In this document: piece after piece, positions 11,504 through 21,884 of the stretch
Numbering within the stretch: the first letter of the stretch is position 1
How the letters are laid out: each line of letters opens with the position of its first letter
From: Mercurialis annua
Taxonomy: Eukaryota > Streptophyta > Magnoliopsida > Malpighiales > Euphorbiaceae
Length of the DNA stretch: 64,000 nt
Reading direction: 5' to 3'
Assembly: GCF_937616625.2 (NCBI RefSeq)
Contig: NC_065574.1
Span: 23,043,001 to 23,107,000, forward strand
The notes under the pieces: model-generated
Database searches by the model: none
What the model saw: the letters and a program-made list of their open reading frames with translations, nothing else
Told to the model about the DNA's origin: nothing
Program-made: the position numbers and the translations under genes

Positions 11504-12236
11504 CATCACGTGTCCTAAGAAAGTAACTTGATCCAGCCAGAATTCACACTTCGAGAACTTAGCGTACAGCTGATGCTCACGCAAAGTCTGCAGTATCGTT
11601 CTCAAGTGGAAAGCATGCTCCTCCTCGCTCCGAGAGTAAATCAGTATGTCATCAATAAACACAATAACGAACTGATCCAGAAACGGCTTGAATACCCGGT
11701 TCATCATATCCATAAACGCTGCTGGTGCGTTAGTTAACCCAAAAGACATGACTAGAAACTCGAAATGCCCATACCGCGTTCTGAAAGCAGTTTTAGGTCA
11801 ATCTTTGAAAAGCACTTAGCACCCTCCAACTGGTCGAACAAATCATCGATACGAGGAAGAGGGTACCGGTTCTTGATAGTAACCTTGTTCAGCTGTCTGT
11901 AGTCAATACACAGCCGAAATGACCCATCCTTCTTCTTGACAAACAACACAGGAGCACCCCTTGGAGAAGTACTCGATCTGGTAAAGCCACTATCCAGCAA
12001 TTCCTGTAACTGTTCCTTAAAATCTTTCAGCTCTGCAGGAGCCATCCGATACGGAGGTATCAAAATAGGAGCTGTTCCAGGAGCAACATCGATACAGAAC
12101 TCAATGTCACGATCAGGTGGTAATCCAGGAAACTCCTCTGGAAACACATCAGTGAACTCATTCACTATCGGAACACTATGCACATCACCACTGTCACTCT
12201 CTAAATCGCGAACCACCGCTACGAAAGCCTGGCAAC
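11504..12236 (-). pseudogene. Ty3/Gypsy reverse transcriptase with internal deletion
   Basis: Copies element RNA into DNA in intact relatives. N-terminal landmarks are [20 protein letters not shown] and [19 protein letters not shown], then [13 protein letters not shown] and FSKIDL, with the first catalytic Asp. At about 11795 the usual SGYHQL...IPK stretch (roughly 15-17 codons) is missing, and the frame changes so that [20 protein letters not shown] continues in another frame. The polymerase active site is FIDD ([10 protein letters not shown]). The enzyme cannot be functional because the palm region is interrupted. Confidence 0.93.
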
Positions 12237-12503
12237 CCTTGCCCCACGCTTGGCCTTGATCGCCGAAATTAGATTCTTAGGTGCATCCGCCTTCTCTCCT
12301 TGGAAAGAAAAAGGCATATCACCAGGAATCCCAAACAATACCGACTTCCCTCGACAGTCGATAGAAGCAAAATGGCGTGAAATCCAATCCATCCCCAAGA
12401 TGACATCAAAAGATAACACGTCAAGCATAATCAAATCAGCACTAAGATCCCTACCATGTATAACCACAGAACAAGACGGATAAACAACTTCCACCACAAC
12501 GCT
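12237..12503 (-). pseudogene. Ty3/Gypsy aspartic protease, C-terminal part only
   Basis: The readable tail is SVVVEVVYPSCSVVIHGRDL, then DVILGMDWI, RHFASIDC and FQGEK, typical of the segment after the catalytic Asp-Ser/Thr-Gly in plant Gypsy proteases. The catalytic motif itself lies upstream and has been cut away at the satellite junction. Near 12236-12245 a single-base shift separates this frame from [14 protein letters not shown], which leads into the reverse transcriptase. The first residues of the open frame (MKRL) come from satellite sequence, not from the element. Confidence 0.85.
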
Positions 12504-15500
12504 ATCCAAGCGTTTCACCTTCTTAGCAATTTAAGACAAACATTTACAAACATTCCGAAAGAAATCCAAGCGTTTCACCATTTTAGATATTTAAGCTAAA
12601 CGTTTACAAACGTTACGAAACAAATCCTAACGATTCACCTTTTTAGCTATTTAAGCCAAATGGTACGAAACAAATCTAAACGTTTCACCTTTTTAACGAT
12701 TTAAGCCAAACGTTTACAAACGCTACGAAAGAAATCCAAATGTTTCCCCTTTTTAGCCATTTAAGCCAAACGTACGTTTACAAACGTTACAAAGCAAATC
12801 AAAACGTTTCACCTTTTTAGCGATTAAAGCCAAACGTTTACAAAAGTTATGAGACAAATCCAAACGTTTCACCTTTTTAGTGATTTAAGCCAAACGTTTA
12901 CAAACGTTACGAACCAAATCAAACGTTTCACCTTCTTAGCGATTTAAGCCAAACGTTTACAAACGTTACGAAACAAATCCAAAACGTTTCACCCTTTTTA
13001 GCGATTTAAGCCAAACGTTTACAAACGTTACGGAAAAATCCAAAAGTTTCACCTTTTAAGTGATTTAAGCCAAACATTTACAAAGGCTATGAAACAAATC
13101 CAAATGTTTCACCTTTTTAGCAATTTAAGCCAAACGTTTACAAACGTTACGAAACAAATCCAAGGATTTCACCATTATAGATATTTGAGCCAAACGTTTA
13201 CAAACGTTACGAAACAAATTCTAACGATTCACTTTTTTAGCGATTTAAGCCAAACGTTTACAAACGGTACGAAACAAATCCAAATGTTTCCCCTTTTTAG
13301 CGATGTAAGCCAAACATTTACAAACGCTACGAAACAAATCCAAACGTTTCCTCTTTTTAGCCATTTAAGCCAAACGTTTACAAAAGTTACAAAATAAATC
13401 AAAACGTTTCACCTTTTAGCGAGTAAAGCCAAACGTTTACAAAAGTTACGACACAAATCCAAACGTTTCACCTTTTTAGCGATTTAAGCCAAACGTTTAC
13501 AAACGTTACGAAACAAATCCAAACGTTTCGCCTTTTTAGCGATTTAAGCCAATCGTTTACAAACGTTACGAAACAAATCCAAACGTTTCACCTTTTTAGC
13601 GATTTAAACCAAACGTTTACAAACGTTACGAAACAAATCCAAATGTTTCACCTATTTAGCGATTTAAGCCAAACGTTTACAAGCCTTACCAAACAAAACC
13701 AAACTATTACAATGTTCGTAAACTAATCCAAACGTTTCACATTTTTAGCGATTTAAGCCAAACGTTTACAAATGTTACGAAACAAAACAAAGCGTTTCAC
13801 CTTTTTAGAAATTTAAGCCAAACATTTACAAACATTAAAAAACAATTCCAAGCGTTTCACATTTTTAGCCATTTAAGCCAAACGTTTACAAACGTTACGA
13901 AACAAATCCAAGCATTTTACCCTTTTTGCAATTTAAGCCAAACGTTTACAAACGTTATGAAACAAATCCAACTGTTTCACCTTTTTTAGTGATTTAAGCC
14001 AAATGTTTATAAACGTTACGAAAAAATCCAAACGTTTCACCTTTTAAGCGATATAAGCCAAACATTTACAAAGGTTATGAAACAAATCCAAATGTTTCAC
14101 CTTTTTAGCAATTTGAGCCAAAAGTTTACAAACGTTACGAAACAAATCCAAGCGTTTCACCTTTTTAGCAATTTAAGCCAAACGTTTACAAACGTTACGA
14201 AACAAATCAAGGCGTTTCACCTTTTTAGCAAGTTAAGACAAACGGTTACAAACGTTACGAAAACATTTCAAATGTTTCACCTTTTTAAAGATTTAAGCCA
14301 AACGTTTACAAACGTTTTGAAACAAAACCAAACATTTATTACATTACGAAACAAATTTCATTTTTTAGTGATTTAAGCCAAACGTGTACAAATTTTTAGT
14401 GATAGAAGCAAAACGTTTACAAACGCTACGAAACAAATCCAAACGTTTCACCTTTTTAGCAATTTAAGCCAAACGTTTACAAACGTTACGAAACAAATTC
14501 CAACGTTTCACCTTTTTAGCGAGTAAAGCCAAACGTTTACAAAAGTTACGACACAAATCCAAACGTTTCACCTTTTTAGCGATTGAAGTCAAACGTTTAT
14601 AAACGTTACGAAACAAATCCAAACGTTTCCCCATTTTAGAGATTTAAGCCAAACGTTTATAAACGCTACGAAACAAAACCAAACGTTACGAAACAAATCT
14701 AAACGTTTCCAAACGTTACGAAACAAATCCAAACGTTTCACTTTTTTAGCTATTTAAGCCAAACGTTTATATACGTCTACAAACGTTATGAAACAAATCC
14801 AAACGTTTACAAACATTACGGAATAAAAGCAAACTTTTCACATTTTTATCAATTTAAGCCGAACGTTTACAAACGCTACGAAACAAATCCAATCATTTCA
14901 CCTTTTTGGCGATTGAAGCCAAACGTTTACAAACGTTAAAAAACAAATCCAAACGTTTACCCATTATAGCGATTTAAGCCAAACATTTATAAACGCTACG
15001 ACTACAAACGTTACGAAACAAATTCAAATTTTTACAAAATTTACGAAACAAATCCAAACGTTTCCCCATTTTAGCAATTAAAGCCAAATGTTTACAAACG
15101 TTACGAAACAAATCCAAACGTTTCACCTTTTTTGCGACCAAATGTTTACATTCGTTACAAAACAAATCCAAACATTTCCCCATTTTAGCGATTTAAGCCA
15201 AATGATTACAAACGTTACGAAACAAATCCAAACGTTTCACCTTTTTTGCGATTGAAGCCAAACCCTTACAAACATTACGAAACAAATCCAAATTTTTCCC
15301 CATTTTAGCGATTTAAGCTAAAAGTTGAAAATGTTACGAAACAAATCCAAAAGTTTCCCCTTTTTAGCGATTTAAGCCAAACGTTTACGCAGGTTACGAA
15401 ACAAATCAAAACGTTTCACCTTTTTACTTATTGAAGCCAAACGTTTACAAATATTACGAAACAAATCCAAATGTTTCACCTTATTAGAAATTTAAGCCAA

Positions 15501-16667
15501 ATGTTTACAAACGTTACGAAACAAATCCAAAAGTTTCACCCTTTATGTGATTTAAGCCAAACGTTTACAAACGTTACGAAACAAATCCAAAAGTTTCACC
15601 TTTTAAGTTATTTAAGCCAAACGTTTACAAACGTTACGAAACAAATCCAAACGTTACGAAAAAAACCAAACGTTTACAAACGTTACGAAACAAATCCAAG
15701 CATTTCACCTTTTTAGCAATTTAAGTGAACCGTTTACCAACATTATGAAACTAATCAAAGTGTTTCACCTTTTTAGCAATTTAAGCAAAACGTTTACAAA
15801 CGTTACGAAATAAATCCAAACGTTTCACCTTTTTAGCGGTTTAAGCCAAACGTTTACAAACGTTTGGAAACAAAACCAAACATTTCACCTTTTTGGCAAT
15901 TTAAGCCAAACGTTTACAAATGTTAGGAAACAAATCCAAACGTTTCCCCATTTTAGCGATTTAAGCCAAACGTTTAAAAATATTACGAAACAAATCCAAA
16001 CGTTTCCCCTTTTTAGCACCAAACGTTTACAAACATTACGAAACAAATCCAAACGTTTCCCCTTTTTAGCGGTTTAGGCCGAACGTTTACAAACGTTTGG
16101 AAACAAAACCAAACGTTTCACTTTTTTGGCAATTTAAGCCAAACGTTTACAAACGTTACGAAACAAATCCAAACGTTTCCCCATTTTAGCGATTTAAGCC
16201 AAACGTTTAAAAACGCTACGAAACAAATCCAAACGTTTCACATTTTTAGCGATTGGAGCCAAACGTTTACAAACGTTACGAAACAAAACCAAATGTTTCA
16301 CCTATTTTGCAATTTAAACCAAACATTAACAAACGTAACGAAACAAATCCAAGAGTTTTACCTTTTTAGCGATTTAAGCCAAACGTTTACAAACGTTAAG
16401 AAACAAATCCAAACGTTACGAAACAAAACCAAACATTTGCAAACGTTACGAAACAAATCCAAGCATTTCACCTTTTTAGCAATTTAAGAGAAACGTTAAC
16501 AAACATTACGAAACTAATCCAAGCGTTTCACATTTTTAGCAATTTAACCAAAACGTTTACAAACGTTACGAAACAAATCCAAACGTTTCACCTTTTTAGC
16601 GGTTTTATCCGAATGTTTACAAACGTTTGGAAACAAAACCAAACGTTTCACCTTTTTGGAAATTTAA
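12504..16667 (+). repeat. 60-bp satellite array, middle segment
   Basis: About 69 monomers in the same orientation as the left segment. Two submotif classes alternate: units with TTTCACCTTTTTAGC and units with TTTCCCCATTTTAGC. Several units are shortened by 20-30 bp, giving consecutive AAACGTTACGAAAC motifs (for example near 14680-14720 and 15640-15680). About 13.7-15.3 kb resembles 29.8-31.4 kb closely in order of variants (offset near 16.08 kb). Near 15.88-16.66 kb a distinctive CGTTTGGAAACAAAACC variant recurs. No gene is present. Confidence 0.97.
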
Positions 16668-17124
16668 TGTTGGCGCAGCGGGACGCGCGGGTCCGAATCG
16701 TATATTTCAATTCAAAATCGAAGTTCCAACAATCCGGATCCTAAAGTTGATCATATCAACAACAAATGGATCGTCGTATCATTTAGTAATTAAAGCACGC
16801 ATCTAGGAATCGTAAGAACAATACTTATGTCGATTCTCCAACGATTCTTGTAGTCCCGAAAGTACGGCGACCTCAAGCTCGTCCACACGAGTATGCGTCC
16901 GATTGAATCCTCGCCTTGAAGTAATCCTGCAAGAGTTCCTCTTGCCGAGCAGCCCTAAGCTCAAACTCATGCTGCGATTACGACCTTACTCGGATGTATG
17001 AAAAACGCGTTAAGTTTTTCCCGTGATTGATGACTACTTTAACTCCTTCAAGTGCTTTCTCTCTCTACAACTTTATAGTGAGATGTGTGTTGTGTGGTGT
17101 GGTGAAATGAGCAAGGACATGCTC

Positions 17125-17132
17125 TATTTATA
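17125..17132 (-). promoter_or_regulatory. TATA box of the Copia LTR
   Basis: The minus strand reads CTATAAATAGAGC, a textbook plant TATA box, about 1.53 kb into the LTR. It would place the transcript start near 17095 and leave about 430 bp of R/U5. The same motif is kept in the second LTR piece at 20228-20235. Confidence 0.7.
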
Positions 17133-17200
17133 GGCTAGAGCATGTCTTAAGAATGCAACACCTTGCATGCTAGGTGTCACACACCAAGCAAAGGTGTTGC

Positions 17201-17226
17201 CACCACATGACACCTTTCATGTGGTG
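17201..17226. promoter_or_regulatory. Perfect 10-bp inverted repeat upstream of the Copia TATA box
   Basis: CACCACATGA and TCATGTGGTG are exact reverse complements separated by CACCTT. The palindrome lies about 70-95 bp upstream of the TATA box in the element's direction and is unchanged in the other LTR copy at 20304-20329. It could be a dimer-binding site in the promoter or an RNA/DNA hairpin; no factor can be named with confidence. Confidence 0.7.
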
Positions 17227-17319
17227 ACATCACATAGGTGACATCATATAGGTGATGTCATCATATGACATCACATATATGACATAAGCTTATCTCATTA
17301 CATCATCACCATGACATCA
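17225..17319. promoter_or_regulatory. Cluster of TGACATCA / TGATGTCA octamers in the Copia U3
   Basis: TGACATCA occurs at 17225, 17239, 17266 and 17312, and its reverse complement TGATGTCA at 17253, that is five copies in 95 bp. They differ by one base from the TGACGTCA site of plant bZIP (TGA-type) factors and lie upstream of the TATA box. Most are repeated in the second LTR copy at about 20328-20420. A role as an enhancer is inferred, not shown. Confidence 0.6.
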
Positions 17320-17412
17320 TCATTCCATTATCTTATGATTAATGATTTAAGTATCATTAATTACATTAATTAATTACTTAAGCCTTTTAATCATAAAACT
17401 TGGTTAAAATAT

Positions 17413-17525
17413 AATTAGGTTCCTACTAATTTATAACTCTTATAAATTAGTCTCTAATTAACTTAGACATAGTACAATTAGGTTCCTACTAATTTATAAC
17501 TCTTACAAATTAGTCCCTAATTTGT
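17413..17525. repeat. 63-bp tandem duplication in the Copia LTR
   Basis: AATTAGGTTCCTACTAATTT and the sequence after it start at 17413 and again at 17476, with a few substitutions. The same pair is present in the other LTR copy at about 20516-20630, so the duplication predates this insertion. Each copy contains a TAATTTATA / TATAAATTA inverted repeat. Confidence 0.85.
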
Positions 17526-18658
17526 ACTTGTTTTCATATTAGATTAATTACCGAGATATGTTAGTATCCATATCAAATTGATCTTTCGTAAACTCAATCG
17601 GTTGCACACTCTATTGTGTGTGACTAACTAGGTTTACATCTATATGGCAACGAGAGAGATAAGAAACGCCTTTCTTATACTAAATAATTAAATCCCATTT
17701 AATTATTAATTCTTGTAGATCGAGAGTGACGTCTAGCAACATATCACGACCCCCAAATAGAGATGAATGTTTCGATGCATTCTTTTTGAACCAATGTTCA
17801 TAATTACCGTACACTCAAAATTCCCTTCATCTAAGATTCCAATCTCGACTAGTGTCACGGTTAAGTCAAACATTGTATGTCTTGATTATATGACCTCATC
17901 TCTCAGTTTTAATTCTTGATAAATATGACTTCCACTAGAAACAACTTTCTATGTAAGTCATATACACCTGCGCAAGTTTTATCATCCATCAAGAACAATT
18001 TGAGATAGCATAGAATCTTGTCTCCGTTCATCCAGAGTGATGAATCCTTTCTAGGTTAAACCCCTATCTCCATATACAACTAACTGTAGCCAACAAATCC
18101 CGTGGCCCTAGCTCATGAAAGATCTAGGGTTAAGGAGTATCAAACTCTAATCACCTATATACAAGAATAGTGTCACCGCAAGTCAAAGGACATATGTACA
18201 ATTATGAACTAGATGATATTAAATTGACTTTTATGAATTACCATGTATAAGTCATCTAGTGTCACTTGTTCGACTTACTCAACACCTTGAGTGTCCACAT
18301 GTTTATTCTAATCCCCATCAAGTAGTATGAGACTCACTACTTTCTATAATTAGCAACTCTTTACTAATCAGGAAAATAAATAGAGGTGACAATCTTACCG
18401 GGATAATGCGATGCCCTTATTCGCAGGACCCCATCGATCGTGAACGGTTATTTAGATCACTTGTATAATAGAATCTGTCACTCATATTCTTAACACCTTA
18501 AGAATAGATTCTATCACAATGTGATAAGGACAATACATAATACATGAACACTTAGTTGATGAGACACTTAGTTCAAATAGAACATATATATCTTTGCCAT
18601 TGGGATTAATTCTACAAATAAACACGATCAAGTGGCCCTAGAGCATATACTACAAACA

Positions 18659-18672
18659 ATCTTTCACTTGCA
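18659..18672 (-). promoter_or_regulatory. Polypurine tract of the Copia element
   Basis: The minus strand reads TGCAAGTGAAAGAT directly before the LTR start TGTTTG. It corresponds to the AAGTGGGAGATTG-type tract usual in plant Copia elements, with two G-to-A changes, and lies only a few bases after the pol stop codon. Confidence 0.75.
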
Positions 18673-19870
18673 CTAGTGCCATTGACAACTATATCTAAGC
18701 CCCATCTTCACAAGATGTAAATATTAATGACTCTAAGTCATGTAAACCTTAATGACTCTAATTCATGTAAACCTTAATGACTCTAAGTCATGTAAACCTT
18801 AATGACTCCAAGTCATGGGCTTTGTCAGTGGGTTAGCCGTGTTATTGGCTAATGCTATCTTTTAGAGAAACAATTTTCTCTTTCCAACAGTTTCTTTAGA
18901 TAATATGATAATGCCTTTCCTTATGTTCGGATAAGTTGTGAGACCCGGTTTCTTTCGCTAGGGAAGTAGCACCATTGTGGTCGCAGAAAAGAGGAACTTT
19001 CGACTTAATGGAAGAAAATCGTACTTAGTTCAGTTACAAACTAATTTATCTAAACACCTTCTGTTACGACATCTCATGTCATAATATACTTGGCTTCTAT
19101 AATGGAGTATGGAGTTGATTCTTTCTTAGGACACTTCTAGCTCACTACTCCTTCATTATAGATAAATATGAATCTGGAGATAGACTCTCTATTATCCATA
19201 TTTGATTATTAATCCGAATCTGTAAAACGGTCTACTTAAAAATCTCGTTCTCTATTTGTTAATACCATATCTTTAGTTCTATAAAAGTACTTAATGATAC
19301 CTTTAACAACCATCCATTGTTCTCAACATAGATTGGATAAAAACCGATTAGTCCCACTAACCGCATAGACAATTTCTAGCTTTGTATGTGGCAACACATA
19401 CCTTAGACTACCAATTGCCGAAGCTTATGGTATCTTTGCTAGATTCTTTCTTTCTTCAGAAGTTTTGGAAGACACTCCTTTTGAAAGAAGAATTGTATGC
19501 CTAACTAGTACCACTCCTCTCTTAGAACTTCCATATTGAACTACTTCAATATCTTTTCTAAGAAGAGCCTTTCAGAGAAACCAATTATTCTCTCAGATCT
19601 ATCTCTATGGAGTCTAATACTGAGAATTTAGGCTACCTCTCCGAGGTCTTTGATGGAGTACGTATTAGATAAACCAAAGTTTTACAAAAGTTAACATTCC
19701 GATATTATTATTTATTAGTAATAAGTTATCTACATACAAGATCATGAAAGTGAGTCTGCTCCCACTAACCTTCTTGTAAACATTGGGTTTATCATCGTTT
19801 TTAATAAATTCATAACTCCTTACGGATTTATCAAGACGACGAAACTCGAAGCTTTCTTTCCATCCACTAG
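18673..19870 (-). pseudogene. pol: Ty1/Copia reverse transcriptase C-terminal part and RNase H, decayed
   Basis: No intact frame remains, but conserved blocks read through in order on the minus strand: FIKNDDKPNVYKK, then the polymerase site LYVDNLLLI (usual YVDD changed to YVDN), KDLGEVA, RLHRDRSERIIGFS, RHTILLSKG, AIGSLRYVLPHTKLEIVYAV, VVKGIIKYFYRTKDMVL, FTDSD, RESISRFIF, SIIEAKYIMT and FCDHNGATSLAKETGSHNLS, ending KMGLRYSCQWH-stop at 18673-18675. The last parts are the Copia RNase H. Stops and frame changes are frequent. The front of reverse transcriptase and everything upstream are missing at the 19870/19871 junction. It cannot be functional. Confidence 0.9.
18725..18817. repeat. 25-bp tandem repeat (about 3.7 copies) in the Copia pol end
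   Basis: TAATGACTCTAAGTCATG followed by TAAACCT is repeated almost exactly from 18725. Each unit contains the inverted repeat ATGACT-CTA-AGTCAT. It lies between the CDHNG block and the final MGLRY block of the RNase H remnant, where related elements have unique coding sequence, so it is a local expansion after the gene lost function. Confidence 0.88.
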
Positions 19871-21113
19871 GGATCGTCGTATCATTTAGTAATTAAAGCA
19901 CGCATCTAGCAATCGTAAGAACAATACCTATGTCGATTCTCCAACGATTCTTGTAGTCCCGAAAGTACGGCGACCTCAAGCTCGTCCACACGAGTATGCG
20001 TCCGATTGAATCCTCGCCTTGAAGTAATCCTGCAAGAGTTCCTCTTGCCGAGCAGCCCTAAGCTCAAACTCATGCTGCGATTACGACCTTACTCGGATGT
20101 ATGAAAAACGCGTTAAGTTTTTCCCGTGATTGATGACTACTTGAACTCCTTCAAGTGCTTTCTCTCTCTACAACTTTGTAGTGAGATGTGTGTTGTGTGG
20201 TGTGTTGAAATGAGTAAGGACATGCTCTATTTATAGGCTAGAGCATGTTTTAAGAATGCAACACCTTGCATGCTAGGTGTCACACACCAAGCAAAGGTGT
20301 TGCCACCACATGACACCTTTCATGTGGTGACATCACGTAGGTGACATCATATAGGTGATGTCATCATTTGACATCACATATATGACATAAGCTTATCTCA
20401 TTACATCATCACCATGACATCATCATTCCATTATCTTACAATTAATGATTTAAGTATCATTAATTACACTAATTAATCACTTAAGCCTTTTAATCATAAA
20501 ATTTGGTTAAAATATAATTAGGTTCCTACTAATTTATAACTCTTATAAATTAGTCCCTAATTAACTTGGACATAGTACAATTAGGTTCCTACTAATTTAT
20601 AACTCTTACAAATTAGTCCCTAATTTGTACTTGTTTTTCATCTTAGATTAATTTCCGAGATATGCTAGTATCCATATCAAATTGATCTTTCGTAAACTCA
20701 ATCGGTTGCACACTCTATTGTGTGTGACTAACTAGGTTCACATCTATATGGCAACGAGAGACATAATAAACGCCTTTCTTATATTAAATAATTAAATCCC
20801 ATTTAATTATTAATTCTCGTAGATCGAGAGTGACGTCTAGCAACATATCACGACCCCCAAATAGAGATGAATGTTTCGATGCATTCTTTTTGAACCAATG
20901 TTCATAATTACCGCACACTCAAAATTCCCTTCATCTAAGATTCCAATATCGACTAGTTTCACGGTTAATTCAAACACTGTATGTCTTGATTATATGACCT
21001 CATCTCTCAGTTCTAATTGTTGATAAATATGACTTCCACTAGAAACAACTTTCTATGTAAGTCATATACACCTGCGAAGGTTTTATCATCCATCAAGAAC
21101 AATTTGAGATAGC
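19871..21113 (-). repeat. Copia 5' LTR piece lacking both ends (1243 bp)
   Basis: Matches 16768-18009 along its whole length with about 30-35 differences and one 1-base indel. The last 100 bp of the LTR (with the CA end and the primer site beyond) are missing where it joins pol at 19870/19871. The first ~650 bp are missing where it joins satellite at 21113/21114. The TATA box (20228-20235) and hairpin (20304-20329) are retained. Confidence 0.9.
20228..20235 (-). promoter_or_regulatory. TATA box in the truncated Copia 5' LTR
   Basis: Same CTATAAATAGAGC context as in the complete LTR. Much upstream U3 is present (to 21113), so it could still start transcripts reading into the decayed pol remnant. 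Confidence 0.6.
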
Positions 21114-21884
21114 TTATGCGAAACGTTTACAAACATTAAGAAACTAATCCAAGTGTTTCACCTTTTTAGCAATTAAGCAAACGTTTTACAAACGTTACGA
21201 AACAAATCCAAAAGTTTCACGTTTTTAGCAGTTTAACCTTTTTACCGATTTAAACCAAACGTTACAAACGTTACGAAACAAAACCAAACTTTTAAAATGT
21301 TATGAAACAAATCCAAACGTTTCACGTTATTAACGATTCAACCCAAACGTTTACAAACGTTACGAAACAAAACCAAGCCTTTCACCTTTTTAGAAATCTA
21401 AGCCAAATGTTTACAAACATTCCAAAACAAATCCAAGTGTTTCACATTTTTAGCCATTTAAGCCAAACGGTTACAAACGTTACGAAACAAATCCAAGCAT
21501 TTTACCTTTTTAGCAATTTAAGCCAAACGTTTACAAACGTTATGAAACAAATCCAAACGTTTCACCTTTTTAGAGATTTAAGTCAAACGTATACAAACGT
21601 TACAAAAAAAATCAAAACGTTTGACCTTTTAAGCGATTTAAGGCAAACGTTTACAAAGGTTACGAAAAAAATCCAAATGTTTCACCTTTTTAGCAATTTG
21701 AGCCAAAATTTTACAAATGTTACGAAACAAATCCAAGTGTTTCACCTTTCTAGCAATTTAAGCCAAACGTTTACAAACGTTACGAAACAAATCAAGGCGT
21801 TTCACCTTTTTGGGAATTTAAGCCAAACGTTTACAAACGTTACGAAAAAAATCCAAACGTTTCACCTTTTTAGCGATTTAAGCC

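Larger units (their letters stand above)
9895..12503 (-). mobile_element. pol: Ty3/Gypsy retrotransposon fragment: broken pol only
   Basis: Protease tail, reverse transcriptase, RNase H and integrase follow in Ty3/Gypsy order (integrase last) on the minus strand. Gag, the protease active site, the integrase C-terminus and both LTRs are absent. Residue patterns such as HPGSTKMYHDLKGTYWW and the DVILGMDWI protease tail resemble plant chromovirus elements of the Tekay/Del kind; that clade call is from memory of the family, not a search. The frame is broken by one 1-base shift, one roughly 50-bp deletion and three in-frame stops. It joins satellite at about 12504 and the cut LARD LTR at 9894. It may be the enzyme source family for the LARD, but no shared LTR remains to test this. 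Confidence 0.93.
16668..18658 (-). repeat. Complete 3' LTR of the Copia element (1991 bp)
   Basis: On the minus strand it begins TGTTTGTAGTATATGC after the purine tract and ends GCGCCAACA against satellite, giving TGTT...AACA ends. The segment 16768-18009 recurs at 19871-21113. The LTR holds a strong TATA box (17125-17132), a perfect 10-bp hairpin (17201-17226), a TGACATCA cluster (17225-17319) and a 63-bp tandem duplication (17413-17525). Confidence 0.9.
16668..21113 (-). mobile_element. Truncated, decayed Ty1/Copia retrotransposon
   Basis: Read on the minus strand: an LTR middle piece (21113-19871), a reverse transcriptase/RNase H remnant (19870-18673), a polypurine tract (18672-18659) and a complete 3' LTR (18658-16668). 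Missing are the LTR outer ends on the 5' side, the primer site, gag, protease, integrase and the front of reverse transcriptase. In Copia elements integrase lies before reverse transcriptase; finding reverse transcriptase/RNase H last, next to the purine tract, fits that order. The two LTR pieces differ at about 30-35 of 1242 positions by eye, roughly twice the density in the LARD-like element, so this insertion appears older. Confidence 0.9.

Noticed and set aside
9947..12483. Plus-strand frames opposite the Gypsy pol
   Set aside because: Antisense shadows of the well-supported minus-strand reverse transcriptase, RNase H and integrase.
16668..18658. Host gene or non-coding RNA in the 16.7-18.7 kb unique-looking DNA
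   Set aside because: Its repetition at 19871-21113, TGTT...AACA ends, the adjacent purine tract and the neighbouring Copia RNase H identify it as an LTR.
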